This document shows positions 32,932-43,640 of a DNA stretch of 64,000 nucleotides, piece by piece. This DNA comes from Cyclaneusma minus. Taxonomy: Eukaryota > Ascomycota > Leotiomycetes > Marthamycetales > Marthamycetaceae. The notes beneath the pieces are model-generated. The model was not told where the DNA came from. It ran no database searches and saw nothing but the letters and a program-made list of their open reading frames with translations. Within the stretch, counting starts at the first letter, position 1. Every line of letters begins with the position of its first letter. The DNA is taken from NCBI GenBank assembly GCA_037179335.1, contig JAKZHN010000018.1:682001-746000 (forward strand), given 5' to 3'. Position numbers and translations under genes: made by a program.

Positions 32932-33570
32932 ATGTCGCAGATGTTTTCACGACGAATTGCCAGCGCCGCAGCCCGGCCGCTGAGGGCGACGGCAACTCTG
33001 GCACCTCGCCGAGTCGCTCTCACGCAACAGCGATTTGCTTCACAAGCCGAGACCGAGGACCCAGAAATGGTCAGTACATTGGGAGCGCATTCAACTGCTC
33101 GCTACAGCGCCATTGCTGTCCCTGAGGACTTCGAAGTGGGTGGAAGCTGACGATGAGGCAGAACGGCGGCTACGTCAACCCGCCCCGTATCAAGCGCCAG
33201 TTCCGCGATCCATACGGCGACTGGTGGGACCCTCAGGAACGACGAAACTATGGCGAGCCGGTGCATGAGGACAATGATATTCTGGGCATGTTCTCGCCTT
33301 ACGAATACACGCACACTACGCCTGGAAAGGGGGCGCTTCAGCTGGGTGCTTTCGTTCTTACGACGCTGGGACTGTGTGGGGTTGTTTCTTTCTACTATCC
33401 TGACAAGCCGAGCATGCCACGAGAGTTTCCGAATGGGTTGGAGGAGGAGCTGGGTGGGAAGGGTGCTTTGAGGGTAAGTGCTGGCGGGATGCTAGTGATG
33501 TGGAGATCATGCTGACCGAATCTAGGCGCGCAAGGAGGGCGAGGGAAGCTGGGAGGTTAAGATGGAGTGA
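32932..33570 (+). CDS. NADH:ubiquinone oxidoreductase subunit NDUFB8/ASHI (complex I)
   Basis: Three exons: 32932-33069, 33162-33473 and 33526-33570, 164 residues. It is an accessory subunit of mitochondrial respiratory complex I in the inner membrane. The N-terminus is a mitochondrial presequence (Arg-rich, no acidic residues: MFSRRIASAAARPLRATATL). The mature part has the NDUFB8 signature region NPPRIKRQFRDPYGDWWDPQ and then NYGEPVHEDNDIL, followed by one transmembrane helix (ALQLGAFVLTTLGLCGVVSF) and the short ending YYPDKPSMPREFP. Introns are 92 and 52 nt with CTGAC branch sites. ATG 32932 and ATG 32941 are both possible starts; the first adds MSQ only. Confidence 0.92.
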
Positions 33571-34322
33571 GGTGTAAATACTGGGAGTATCAATGCAATT
33601 CGTTCTAGCTGCGCTTGCCGTCTCTGGTTGTGCACGAGGAAAGGCCCGAACATGGTTCTAAAGGAGAAGGAAAGATACCCAAGCGGGGAAGACTACAGCA
33701 GTGGTTATGCTGGGTAGGTAGAGGCGCGATTGGTTTCTCTGTTATCTCTGGCGGCAGTTGCTGCCGTTTCTTTTTGCAGGGAGGGTGACGTTCGAATTGA
33801 TTGGAAGCTCTAGTCCACTGCTCCATGAAGCAATTCTCAAGCATGTGTTCAATTCTCCAATCAGCTTCGTCTGAATAGTACCAAATCCAGGCTGAGATGG
33901 CCTGACTTTTCAAATGGCAGGAGAGGTGGTGGTTCAGGCTCAAGGCGACTACTCCGAATGGCGTTAGCGTCTTTTCCCCGAGCTCCTGCTCTTTCCCTCT
34001 GAAGAGCACCACTGAAGACGGGCGCACCTCTCTCCGGCAATACTTCCGGCGCGACTTCACATTTTCAGCATTCACTCCAGTCTCCTGCCCGGCTCTTGCC
34101 ACTCCTTTCCCGCTCTACTCTCCTCGTCTCCCCCTATTCTTTCCTCCGTTCCCAGTATCCGTGTGAACGCGATACGCGAACACCTTCTCCTCATAAGAGG
34201 TGTCTGCCCATCTTCCCAAAGCCAAATCATCTAATCCTCTTGAACACGGTCTGCTCCAAGACCGGCTTTGGAATTGTCTCCACGCAAACCACCACTCTTT
34301 CGTCCCTCCAGCATCTGTGACA
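33571..34322. other. Intergenic region, no gene
   Basis: Holds the 3' UTR of the NDUFB8 gene and the C/T-rich promoter and leader of the next gene (from about 34080). A 165-codon minus-strand frame at 33605-34102 has no domain or start context to support it. Confidence 0.4.
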
Positions 34323-36344
34323 ATGCGCTTCCACAATTGGGACGTCCTCATCTTCCCTGAGGGCTCCAAGATCCCTCAGCAGGAATTCCAGACCAGCTGC
34401 CATGTCGTCCAGGATCCCGGTGAGTCTCATCCTGCGATCGCTTCAAGAATGGCATTCCATCAAGACCACAAGGCCACCGCCAGAACTCCCACTGATTGCG
34501 CCAGCACCATCACTGACAATGTGGGCTCAAGAGGCTGTACAGATGTCGGGAACCCCGGCTCTTCTGCCCACCGTCACTACTTTCTGCCCAAGTATCCCAG
34601 CCGGCCATCCATTCCGGATCTCTATTCACTGTTGGATCAACCCCGAGCCGAGCCGCTACACCCAGACCTTGACCAAGCATCCCCAGAATGCTGTCTTCGA
34701 GGCGAGACTCTTCATGGACGGAAGACACTGCGGGTAAGCGGCGCAAAACCGCCATCAGCTTGCGCCAGACTAACGAGATGCATGCAGATCCAAGATTTTC
34801 CAGCGCAACGGTGTTTGGCCTATGGTCATCGACACCAGCCTCGGTAAGCATTGCTAGAGACGCCCCCCTTTCTCTCAACCTCTCGGGATGCCAAGACTTT
34901 ATCGAAATGCGCTGCTCCTCCGCTTTCATCTGGAAGCTACCCCATAGTAACACTTTGCAGATGTGGACAGGAACGGCGACTTCCTGCCTCTCAAGTTCCC
35001 TGCGTTCCATCATGAGCTTACCACTCAGAGTTTCTGGAACGCTGCCGACGATCTCGGCCGTATCAAGGTTGTCATCGCTGAGGGATTCCCGAGAGATTCA
35101 GCGACATTGCCCCTTGAACGTGTCAAGAATGTCGTGGTCTTCTCCTTCCAGCATGCTCCTCTCGGTTAGTCCTCTGGCGCTCAGTACATATACGTTACGA
35201 CCCTCGCTAATTTCTTCGCGAAGACGTGCTGGAGTCCTCTGCCATTGCATGGCCCAACCCACAGATGTGGCGCCAGGCAGTAAACAGCGCCCCCTACCTG
35301 TCGCAAATGACCTCGCCTCGACGAAACGCTTCAGTCGACATCGAGGCTCATGCCCACTCCCCTCGACGCAGGACTGCCATGACCACACTTCCAGCCCCGA
35401 ACATGGGCACTATGCTACCCCCAACTATTGTGCCATCGTTCCCAAGGACCACCCATGATCCCTTCGTCGAGAACCAATACACTGGAGGTTTAGATGCACG
35501 TTGGCGCCGCGCTTCTACTTCGGACACTTCTATGCCGGACTACTACTCTTCGAGTTCTTCTGCACCGTCTCGCCACGTGAGCAACCACACAGCAATGGGC
35601 GCTGTACCCCAAAGACCTCATAACATGCAAAGCGTTGGTGGATACGAAACACTTGTCGAAGCGCTCGTGCCAGGCGCTCCATCCAATACCCCTAATGCAA
35701 ATACAGCTGTCCAGAGTCCAAGCCATGGACTTGCATCTCAGGTGCAGCAGACCCCGACTTCTTCCGAGAACCAGCAAGCTCAAGCCCAACAGTATCAGGC
35801 AAACTACCTGCCCTACCAGTTCCAGGGCTCTCAGTATAGTGGTCAAGGATCTCTGGGACGCACTGGTGGTACGTGGCGCGATACCTACAAAGTCGCTGCT
35901 GGCCAGTACCAAGCCAAGGTTGAGCCGACCGACGCATCCAACACTTACGGATCTTCGAGTCTGTCGATGACTTCGGGCATGTCTTCGGGCTTCACTCCAG
36001 TTCCAAGCCACACGATGTCGTCTTCCTCTCTTGGTATCCGCAGCCGCAAAGAACATTCCAACGAAGATGAGCACATTTCGCCAGTCCAGAATGAGCAGCG
36101 TCGATACGGCGAGAACTTCAACGCACCGGGAATCAACCTTTCGTCGTCGTCTACAATGGGTCTTTCCTCGTCTGGGGCTAAGAGACAGCGCACGGCGACG
36201 CCGGCTTCTTTGAAGAGCCAGGCTATTGATGTTGAGGATGACCTTCGCAGCTCGCCCTCCGTGCGTTCTGTGCGCAAGGTTACAGCTCTGGAGGGGATTG
36301 AGAACAGAGCTCCTAGTGATTCGCCCCGTGGGGAGGATGATTGA
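34323..36344 (+). CDS. Conserved fungal protein of unknown function with disordered C-terminus
   Basis: Five exons: 34323-34419, 34532-34733, 34788-34843, 34961-35164 and 35224-36344, 559 residues. Every junction keeps frame; introns are 112, 54, 117 and 59 nt with branch sites (CACTGAC, GACTAAC, AGTAACA, GCTAAT). The first about 200 residues form a compact domain that I recognise from hypothetical proteins across Pezizomycotina: MRFHNWDVLIFPEGSKIPQQ, then TTFCPSIPAGHPFRISIHCW, EARLFMDG, WPMVIDTSL, RIKVVIAEGF and VVVFSFQHAPL ending in AIAWPNPQMW. The rest is Ser/Gln-rich and disordered, with a basic cluster SGAKRQRTATP (about 500) that could be a nuclear signal. This suggests a nuclear, perhaps regulatory, role, but no DNA-binding motif is visible. 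Confidence 0.82.
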
Positions 36345-38097
36345 GTGCAACAGCATTAGGCGGATGCATACAACGTCAGGAGTCGTCCCTAACACTGGCG
36401 TGAATGGCGTTGACACTGTCAGAATGGCTACGAAAAAGGAGAAGCGGAGTTTGTTTTTGTTTACATTTTTTTACGACACGGACAACACACTCATGGCGAG
36501 TATCGGGTATTTTCTTTGCTTTTCCGGATGGGGCTAGCTCGGTGGAACTTGTATGTTATACGTGCGCTTTCTCTTCTGCTCTCTGTTTCAGACTCGCACG
36601 GGGCGAGTCTGTCTGGTTTGTTAATTGGGTTGGAACTTGCGCTGCGATCATTCATTAGCTAGGTGTGGGGATCATCATTGCATACATAGCAACCTAATAC
36701 AAAGCCCTTCTATGTCACACAGTCAGTCCTTTTTCGAACGAGCAAGTGGCGCCTCTTGATTTTGTGCCCCTCAGTTTTGGCGGAGCTGCTGCTCTCGGGT
36801 TTGGGGGCTTGTTTTCGACGAACCACGGCTCATCTTCATTTGGATCGACTCGGGTGACTCGGGTCAGGGAGAGTTTGAAGGTCGAACCTGACCGGTCCGG
36901 CTTGGTTTTGGATCTTCTGATGATCCGAGCATGCAACAAATACGATTTCGAAACTCCAGCCATGTGGTACAAGTCACATCGAAGGTGCAATGGGGTTGGT
37001 TTGAAGTCGGTATATCAAATATATCAAACTCAATCAGGTTGGGCTGGGCCAAACATCCAACCCCTAGTCGGTATTTAAACTGTGGGAAGTGCTGGTCTTC
37101 AAGCATCAGAATGGACAATGGTCCACAGCTTTATAATGTGCGTAGGTAGGTATATATGCGAAATTCTTGAAAATTTCAAATTCTTCGCTTTTTGTTTGGA
37201 AGCAAACACAAGCAAATATATAGCAGCGGCTGGACTGGAGCACCAGGCTTCGAACGGCAATTCTGCAGCCGCGTAGGTATGTCCCGTATTGGCGCCTTAT
37301 GGTAAATACACTCAGGAGGCCAATTTCCGCAACTTTTGGACAGGACTCCAAAACCCGCGTTCCGCCTTGTCTGGATCTGCATCTTGGGTACTCCTACGAA
37401 CGGGCCGAACGGCGCAAATTGTCGAGGGCGAGGTTAGTGTTGGGCCAGTGTTAGGCTATCGCCTATGCCACCAGCGAGACTTTCAGGCTTTCAGGCTTTC
37501 GGCTGGATAAAGTGGATTCACTGGTGGTGCATATGCCAATGGTAGTGCTATGCGGGCTATGCTGCCACCTCCCTCATAGGTATGCTTTAACGAAATCCTC
37601 GACAATGGATTCCAGGATCGATCTAGGATTTCGAGACAAAACCGATAGGATTATCGCGCCCGACCTTTGGGTGCTGCAGTACTACTTACCCAGAGGACTC
37701 GACATTGATGAGCCAGGCTTCGTATCCATCTCCTCGCTGATCCCGCAATCGATGAAAAAATAAATACCTGAACAAAGCTTTCCGATCAACGGTCGGATTT
37801 AGTGGATTTACGCATAACGACCGCGCAATTCGTTCGCAAGCCGAAAAAAGATCCCGATTGTCGTCATCTTATGGTGACACTTGGGGAAAGGGGCCTGCAC
37901 GCTGCGGCTCAGAAACTCGTTGGAGAACGGGAGAAAATGTGTTGAATGAAGCTCGATTTGGATGATTACCTCGGTCGACGTGCGCCTCTATAGGTAGGTA
38001 TCATAAATACATCTTGGTAAATCGCTTGTAAATCTTCTTCATTTCCTCGATTTAGAGAATGGGAAAGATAGTATTGCGAATTTGATGGCTACCTAGA
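36345..38097. other. Gene-free region
   Basis: No supported gene. Frames are short and overlapping, and no splice-site series or domain was recognised. Confidence 0.4.
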
Positions 38098-38206
38098 ATG
38101 AAGCCGAAGATGAGGATTCGAGGCCGGCGCAAACTATGCAGACAATGTCATTTTTCATGAAGCCGGAGATGAGGATTCCGCTCCCCTGCCAGCAGTGTCA
38201 GAGCAT
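38098..38206 (+). repeat. Degenerate tandem duplication, about 60 bp per unit
   Basis: Two adjacent units share tgaagccg(a/g)agatgaggattc near their start (about 38099 and 38159) and tgcagacaatgtca / agcagtgtcaga near their end. They are about 75-80 per cent similar by eye. Confidence 0.45.
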
Positions 38207-38419
38207 CTGTACACCTGCGTGAAGGAAAACAAAAACACATCACCGGCTTCGGGATGTCGTGTTCGGAAAATGTAAGAATGGGTGATGTGCTGCTGCCTGC
38301 GTCCTGCTAGGCTAGACTCCTCGCCTTTTGCAGACGTAGGTATGTATCATGTAACACTAGCTAATAACAGGTGGATAGAACGATAAGTCGTAGTCAAATG
38401 GACCGAAAGGGGGTTTCCG

Positions 38420-38660
38420 ATGTACCAAGATGGCAACGGTACTCTTCCTCATGCGGTTGATGGCAAAGGTACTCCGACTCCTGCCCATGCCCAGTCTGAT
38501 TTGTCGCCGCGGACACAGGCGCTGCGATAGGGGGATGCGGCCTTCTCAAACCGAGCACTGTCAGACTTGCTATAACAGCCGAGACACTGTCAGGTCTTCC
38601 AGTTGGCAGTCAGCGCAATGTCGTTGCTCATGCACAGGTCTTTGCAAGACATGTATTTTG
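38420..38660 (+). pseudogene. Possible decayed coding fragment with DGxGT repeats
   Basis: One frame from ATG at about 38419 reads MYQDGNGTLPHAVDGKGTPT then PAHAQSDLSPRTQALR before a stop, and continues as GDAAFSNRALSDLL, a second stop, and a further open stretch ending MHRSLQDMYFAW. The first part holds two units of DG(N/K)GT. Two in-frame stops within about 75 codons suggest a broken gene. No family was recognised, and this may simply be a chance open frame. Confidence 0.2.
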
Positions 38661-39770
38661 CCTGGTAAGGTTTGGATTTTATTATACAGGTATCAGAATG
38701 TTGTAACACCTATGCTAACTCTTTGGTATAGATTTGACGTTAGCACTCGTCTCGGTGGCAAAACCAGAACTCGGTCACAGCTTCTACAAAAGTAACCTAG
38801 TCCTTGTAACTGCCCGAGTCCGTTGAACATCATGTGTTGACAAGGGCTCTACGCAGGCCGGCGGCAAGGGACGAAAGGCCGGCAAGAGCGCAAAGAACCT
38901 TTAAGCTTCAGACGCGGTATGTTACATTCCCCTGAACCACGTCAGACGTCTCTCGCCGCTAACACCACGTCTCTCAGGCATTGCTCGTTACTTACGAGGA
39001 CAAATGGTACGCGGTAGCGCGTTGCTTTCACGGGTTTGATAATCCCGGCGGGCACATTGGGCCTGCGTTGTTGATATACATCACTCCTCTTTCTAGCCTG
39101 GGCTCGCCTCAAAAAAAAAAAAAAAAAAAAAAAAAAAAACAATAACAAGTCAGCACAAGACGGACGGTCCAAGAACATAGTGTGACGACGAGCGACACCC
39201 GATGTCCCAATTAGCGACCCGGCGAAGACGGAAAACCCATTGCGAAGCAATTCAACCCCACCGGGCCAGGCTACCGATACAAGAGTCTTGAGCTTGTTTG
39301 CCTCATCGAGACTTCACTCAAGTTGTCTGGAGCTCCGATTTAGTTCAATTTAGCAAGTTTCCTGTATGCTATCTGAATAAAGAGTCAACGGAAACTAACA
39401 CTTGCTGTCCTAGGGGCTGTGCTTCCTAGCCATGCTTGATCTGAACAGTGTACGGCGGCTGGAATATCGGGCTTCCAGGTGTAAAACCTTCTGCTTCTGG
39501 CCTTGTTATTAGTATTGGTACCTCACTCAGTATGCGCCTTCGGCACATAACAGTCAGCCAGTCTCCCGACGCCGCTGATCATGGTACACCTCAAAAGTCC
39601 AATGCAATATCGCGGATTCGACGGATGTCCTTTTGCAAGTCTGGCAAAGAGACTCACAGTTAAGTACAGCTCACACGGAGCGCCTTTGAATGGCAGTTTC
39701 TGTGTCTGAAATTGTCCCGTGATCCCCAACTCGAGATTAGCGGCAAAGAGGTACTGCCTTTTATATCAAA
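38661..39770. other. Gene-free region with poly-A tract
   Basis: No supported gene. It includes a run of 29 A at 39111-39139, annotated separately. Confidence 0.4.
39111..39139 (+). repeat. A29 homopolymer
   Basis: Twenty-nine consecutive A. It could be the tail of an old retroposed insertion or a simple repeat. I saw no target-site duplication or coding relic directly upstream. Confidence 0.9.
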
Positions 39771-40459
39771 GTGGATCCACAGAATGTCACTCAAATTACC
39801 ATCGTCTGCCTTTGCCGGCGATGGACGAGTGATGACGCCACAAGAAGCAAATATGACGGAGGTCCAAAGACGCCGATGTCTATAGGTACGGATGTCTACC
39901 GGGGATGCATGGCCATCTCGCGTCGGTTCTATCGGGTTGGGATTCAGGACCCTGATGATCTGATTACCTCAATTTGTCCAGTAAGTCATTTCGTGCCACA
40001 GCTTGTCCTTTGAGAGAGTAGCGAAGCTAACATCGAGAAGACAGTCCCGATCTTTCCACAAACGAGTACCTTTGTTGTTCAAAACGGGGATTGCGAACGC
40101 ACACAGTTTCCCCTCGCCGTAGGTTATGCTGTCACCCTTCACAAAAGCCAGGGTATGACGCTGAGAAAGGTAGTGCTTGGATGAACCGGTGCGTGCCGGA
40201 GATGACCTTTGGGTGGTTAGCAAACACAGATGTCCAACCATGCACTGGGACACATCTCTTGGTCGAATATGCCTCCAAGTACTGCTCTAAACCCGAAAGG
40301 GAGTCGAAATCGTACTTGGAGATGGCAGCCGGTAGAGGTCCGCGCAATGATTTGGTGGATGTTATGGAAATAGGGGCCATTGCATTTGGTGACCGCGAGA
40401 TTAATAAAGCGTATGACTCAATGGCCCATAATACGAAGTTACCATCGAGTTTTCTGTAA
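39771..40459 (+). pseudogene. PIF1-like helicase / Helitron relic, fragmented
   Basis: Two fragments of a Helitron-type transposase-helicase are visible. (1) In one frame, from about 40041, TVPIFPQTSTFVV then ERTQFPLAVGYAVTLHKSQG and MTLRKVVLG, ending at TGA (40178-40180). The QFPL...YA.T.HKSQG.TL block is the characteristic C-terminal motif of PIF1-like helicases. It may be spliced to the preceding open frame (39771-39980, ...GIQDPDDLITSICP) by a 60-nt intron 39981-40040 (GTAAGT, GCTAAC, AAG). (2) In another frame, 40184-40459, FGWLANTDVQPCTGTHLLVE then YASKYCSKPERESKSY, which resembles the segment between the Rep and helicase parts of Helitron proteins. In intact elements segment 2 lies well before segment 1, so the pieces are rearranged as well as broken. 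Confidence 0.6.
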
Positions 40460-40996
40460 TGATGGTCAGATGTGGCGTACTTACAGTGGCAAGTCTGTTA
40501 ATAAAGCGTGGGCAAGGGGGGAACCCTCGACGGCATTGAGATATGATTTTTGATGCTCTATAATCAACAGAGAGACATTACAAGTGATGAACAGGCGGAG
40601 AGAAGATAGAAGGTAGGCGGCAGGAGGATATCAACGACTCGGAGGTGAGAAGGAAAGCATATGTGTTGAGCTATACCATGCAGGACTAAGCCCCTTTCAG
40701 CTCTTTATGTTAGAGTGTGACAAAGGCCTTTGGCAAGCTAGCCTCTCTTGGAGCATACAAGCTCCTCCTTAGCTAGACCTACCCAATATATGCTCTTTCG
40801 TCCCTACTCAACAGTATGTGAAAGCAAATTTTGAAAAGGAGAGAATATTGAACGTAGAAGCTAGAAGTGCGGTTGGGGATAGAACCGGAAAAGTGATACA
40901 GAATTGAGCGGGCCAATCGCCTCGAAGCGAATAAAAACCGCGACCCAAAACCCCGCTACTCGAAATAGGCGAGCTGCTAGCGCAGATCTCTCGGAA
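40460..40996. other. Gene-free region
   Basis: No gene was seen. It leads into the promoter of the decayed repeat gene. Confidence 0.4.
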
Positions 40997-41002
40997 TATA
41001 AA
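40997..41002 (+). promoter_or_regulatory. TATA box of the decayed repeat gene
   Basis: TATAAA lies about 85 bp before ATG 41087, a usual distance for fungal promoters. It is supported only by position and sequence. Confidence 0.35.
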
Positions 41003-41459
41003 CACACAACTCAATCCAAGATCCACTCGTCTCCCTGCACTTTGCGATTCTGATTTTCGAACCCCGTCATACAACGACAGTTCACGATGAACTCCAATCA
41101 AGTTGCACTCGCGCTCAACTCGATCGTCTTTCGCCTCCTCCAATCTGACGATTTCTACCTTCTACAGCGCAATAGCAATGCACTCCTCTACGTCTTCGAA
41201 TCTACCACAGCCGCGTTCAGCGCAGTCCTCCCCAAGCAGAGCCACTCCACCACCAGCAAGGCGCGCCAATCTTCTTTGCTCTTCTTGCAAGCTGCCTGTG
41301 GTACCAGAGCGGTATTCACGATGTCCTCGGCCGATTGAGCAAGACACCGATCACCGAAGCAGTGCGCATGGCAGAGCCTTCGGCCTTGACCCTTAGCAAA
41401 CATGAAACGGAAGTTGGAGGAGCATTGCTTGACAGCTGAGTTCGAGCGTCATACCAAGA

Positions 41460-41885
41460 CGCTGAACGATTCGATCGCCAATGTTGCACTCGCGCACAAA
41501 GAATCGGACCAAGGCATCCGCGCCTTGCTAGGCGATGTCCCGACCCAAAGATACGTTAAGGAGCAAGTGGATGGCTTGAAGACAGCAAATACGGATAATA
41601 TCACGACGGACTTGCAAACTACTCGATCGACAATCTTGCTGTCTCGTTGAAAAAATCAGACCAAGGCGTTCGCGGTCTTCTCGGCGAACTCGCTACCAAA
41701 AGTGATGTTCGAGAGCGAGCGGATAGCCGAAATCACAAGCAATTGAGAGCACCAACCATCTGCAGGAGTCGATGAACAACCTTGCTATCTTAACGAGGGA
41801 CTCACCTCAGGGCTGCCGCACTCTTCTTGACGATCTTCGTACCAAGAGCGACTTCCAAGACCAGGTTCACGGGTCGAAAACAACG
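41460..41885 (+). repeat. Three degenerate coding repeats (~120-130 bp each)
   Basis: Units at about 41460-41590, 41625-41740 and 41768-41885 each encode a version of S(I/M)xNxA...(S)xQGxRxLL(G/D)(D/E)...T. They lie in different frames, so the array duplicated before the frame was broken. Confidence 0.55.
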
Positions 41886-43077
41886 CAGATGAATCAGAGA
41901 ACGGCGCACTTGGGTGACGCTATCGTGAACGCCAGACCGAAGAGTATGCCCAAGGATGGCAAGTCCAGCACTCCGGGTGGCCAAAAGGGCTTGACTAGCA
42001 AAGAGAAAGCCAACGTCGTGCATGCCAAGAACAACAAGTCCAGCACCCAGAGTAGCCAGAAGAAGAGCTTGACTAGCAAAGAGAAAGCAAGCGTTGGGCA
42101 GACTAAAAACAGTAGTGCTGCTAAGCTTGATAACGCACTCCCTGCTCCTACTACCTACTCCGCCCCATCGGTCAAACCTGCTCAGAATATCACTTCTGCA
42201 CAGGCCACTAGTCCTCAACCCATCTGACTTCAGTTTCTAGCATTTCGCCAGCTCATTCTCAAGCTGCCAACACGTTGCCGGCTACTACTGCCGACAAGTC
42301 GTCTGTTACCGCCGCCAAAGGCTCGTCAACTTCTGCTCCCAGCAGTTCTTCCGCCTCGACCAACAACTCGTCTACTTCTGCTCTTAAACAATCCATGTTC
42401 GCAAATAGACGCCAACATTGAACAAGGTGTCGTCTACGGCCAAGGAGAAGCATTCTACTCCAATATCCGTGAAACTGGCCGCAGCGACATACATACCCAC
42501 CACCTCTCTCCATGCGGTGCCTCGGTCGTTCACAAGACCATGGTGAAATCAGCGCAGAGGAACGGAAAAGATGTCCCAATGCAAGCTTACACGCTTCATG
42601 ACCTGATACACATCGAGATTTGGTACGAGAACAAGGCGCCAGCGCATGTCTTCCGCACATTGTGTTTCTGCCCGGTCCCTACAACGTTCATGCCCATGGT
42701 GTTGTTAGCAGGCCTCTCCGGTACTCCTAAAGAGTTCGCACCCCGACCATGTCGTCAAGCCTTTCCGCCACGGCCAAAGGGGTCTCGACAAGAGAGGTTG
42801 TCCAAAATCAACTTCGAGACGCTCCATGCTATTTCCCGCAGCTAGACCAGGTTCTTTTGTACGAGTACTGCCCTGGCTTCCTGGAGAGTGGGAACGGAGT
42901 CGACAATCGAACCGACGTAGCTTCTCCCTCTGGAAGGGGCTACTGTATAGATGCCATCATATCGTCATCTTTTTTCTTTCCTCGTCCTTCCTCCCTACAG
43001 ACTACAGAGGCGAGGCTTTCATTCCGGACGAGAAGAAGCACAGTGAATCTCTCAAGAAGACTGGCTGGGAGAAGAGC

Positions 43078-43570
43078 TATCTCGGCATCAAGATTTCCGA
43101 AGCCAACCGCGGCTACGGGGCGTCGGACCATCGTCTCGCACCCTATCTTTAGCAGAATGACGAGAAGATGAGTCCTGAGACGAAGCAGGTACAGGCAAAG
43201 AAGCTGCAGGAGTTGAAGAAGAAGCTGCGTGAGAAGAAGAAGCTGCAGAAAGAGACGAAGAAGAAGAAGTTGCAGGAAGGTTCAAGCTTGGTAGGTTCCT
43301 TGGGCACGGCGATCAAGCAGCACGGGAAGATGATCAATTTCGATCTGGCGCATGAAGATTGGACTTCTGAGATGCTACACAAAAAAGGTGCCATCGAGGC
43401 CGAAAAAGGACTTGGATAAAGGCTACCTATCTCGGCATCAAGATCTCGGAAGCCAACCGCGGCTAGGGAGAGTCGGATGAGCGTCTCGCATCCTATCTTC
43501 AGGAAGACAATAAGAAGATGAGTCTTGAGATGAAGAAGCTGCAGGAGTTGAAAAAGATGCTGCGGGAGGC
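43078..43570 (+). repeat. Duplicated ~150-bp segment in the decayed gene
   Basis: The segment from 43078 (tatctcggcatcaagat, then gaagccaaccgcggcta) to about 43235 recurs from 43428 to about 43570. Both encode YLGIKISEANRG followed later by KKLQELKK. The second copy has a TAG replacing the tyrosine codon after NRG. Confidence 0.8.
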
Positions 43571-43640
43571 CATAGAAGAATCTCGAGGAGGAACCTTGAG
43601 TTCGCCCTCAACTCTCCCCGGCCATAGTCCGTGGACAAGA

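Larger units (their letters stand above)
41087..43640 (+). pseudogene. Decayed gene with coiled-coil repeats, multiple frameshifts
   Basis: Protein-like sequence continues for about 2.5 kb but hops frames and meets stops, so no intact product is possible. From the left: an opening at ATG 41087 (MNSNQVALALNSIVFRLLQS); a frame 41402-41650 with SIANVALAHKESDQGIRALL; a second, related unit at about 41625-41740 (SIDNLAVSLKKSDQGVRGLL); a third at about 41768-41885 (SMNNLAILTRDSPQGCRTLL); a Lys/Ser-rich stretch holding two LTSKEKA units (41985-42085); a frame around 42540 (QAYTLHDLIHIEIWYENKAP); and a Lys/Glu/Leu-rich coiled coil at 43168-43419. The family is not recognised. It may be a lineage-specific gene in decay, or sequencing errors may exaggerate the damage. 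Confidence 0.5.

Noticed and set aside
33605..34102. A 165-codon minus-strand frame
   Set aside because: No domain; lies between two well-supported plus-strand genes in their UTR/promoter DNA.
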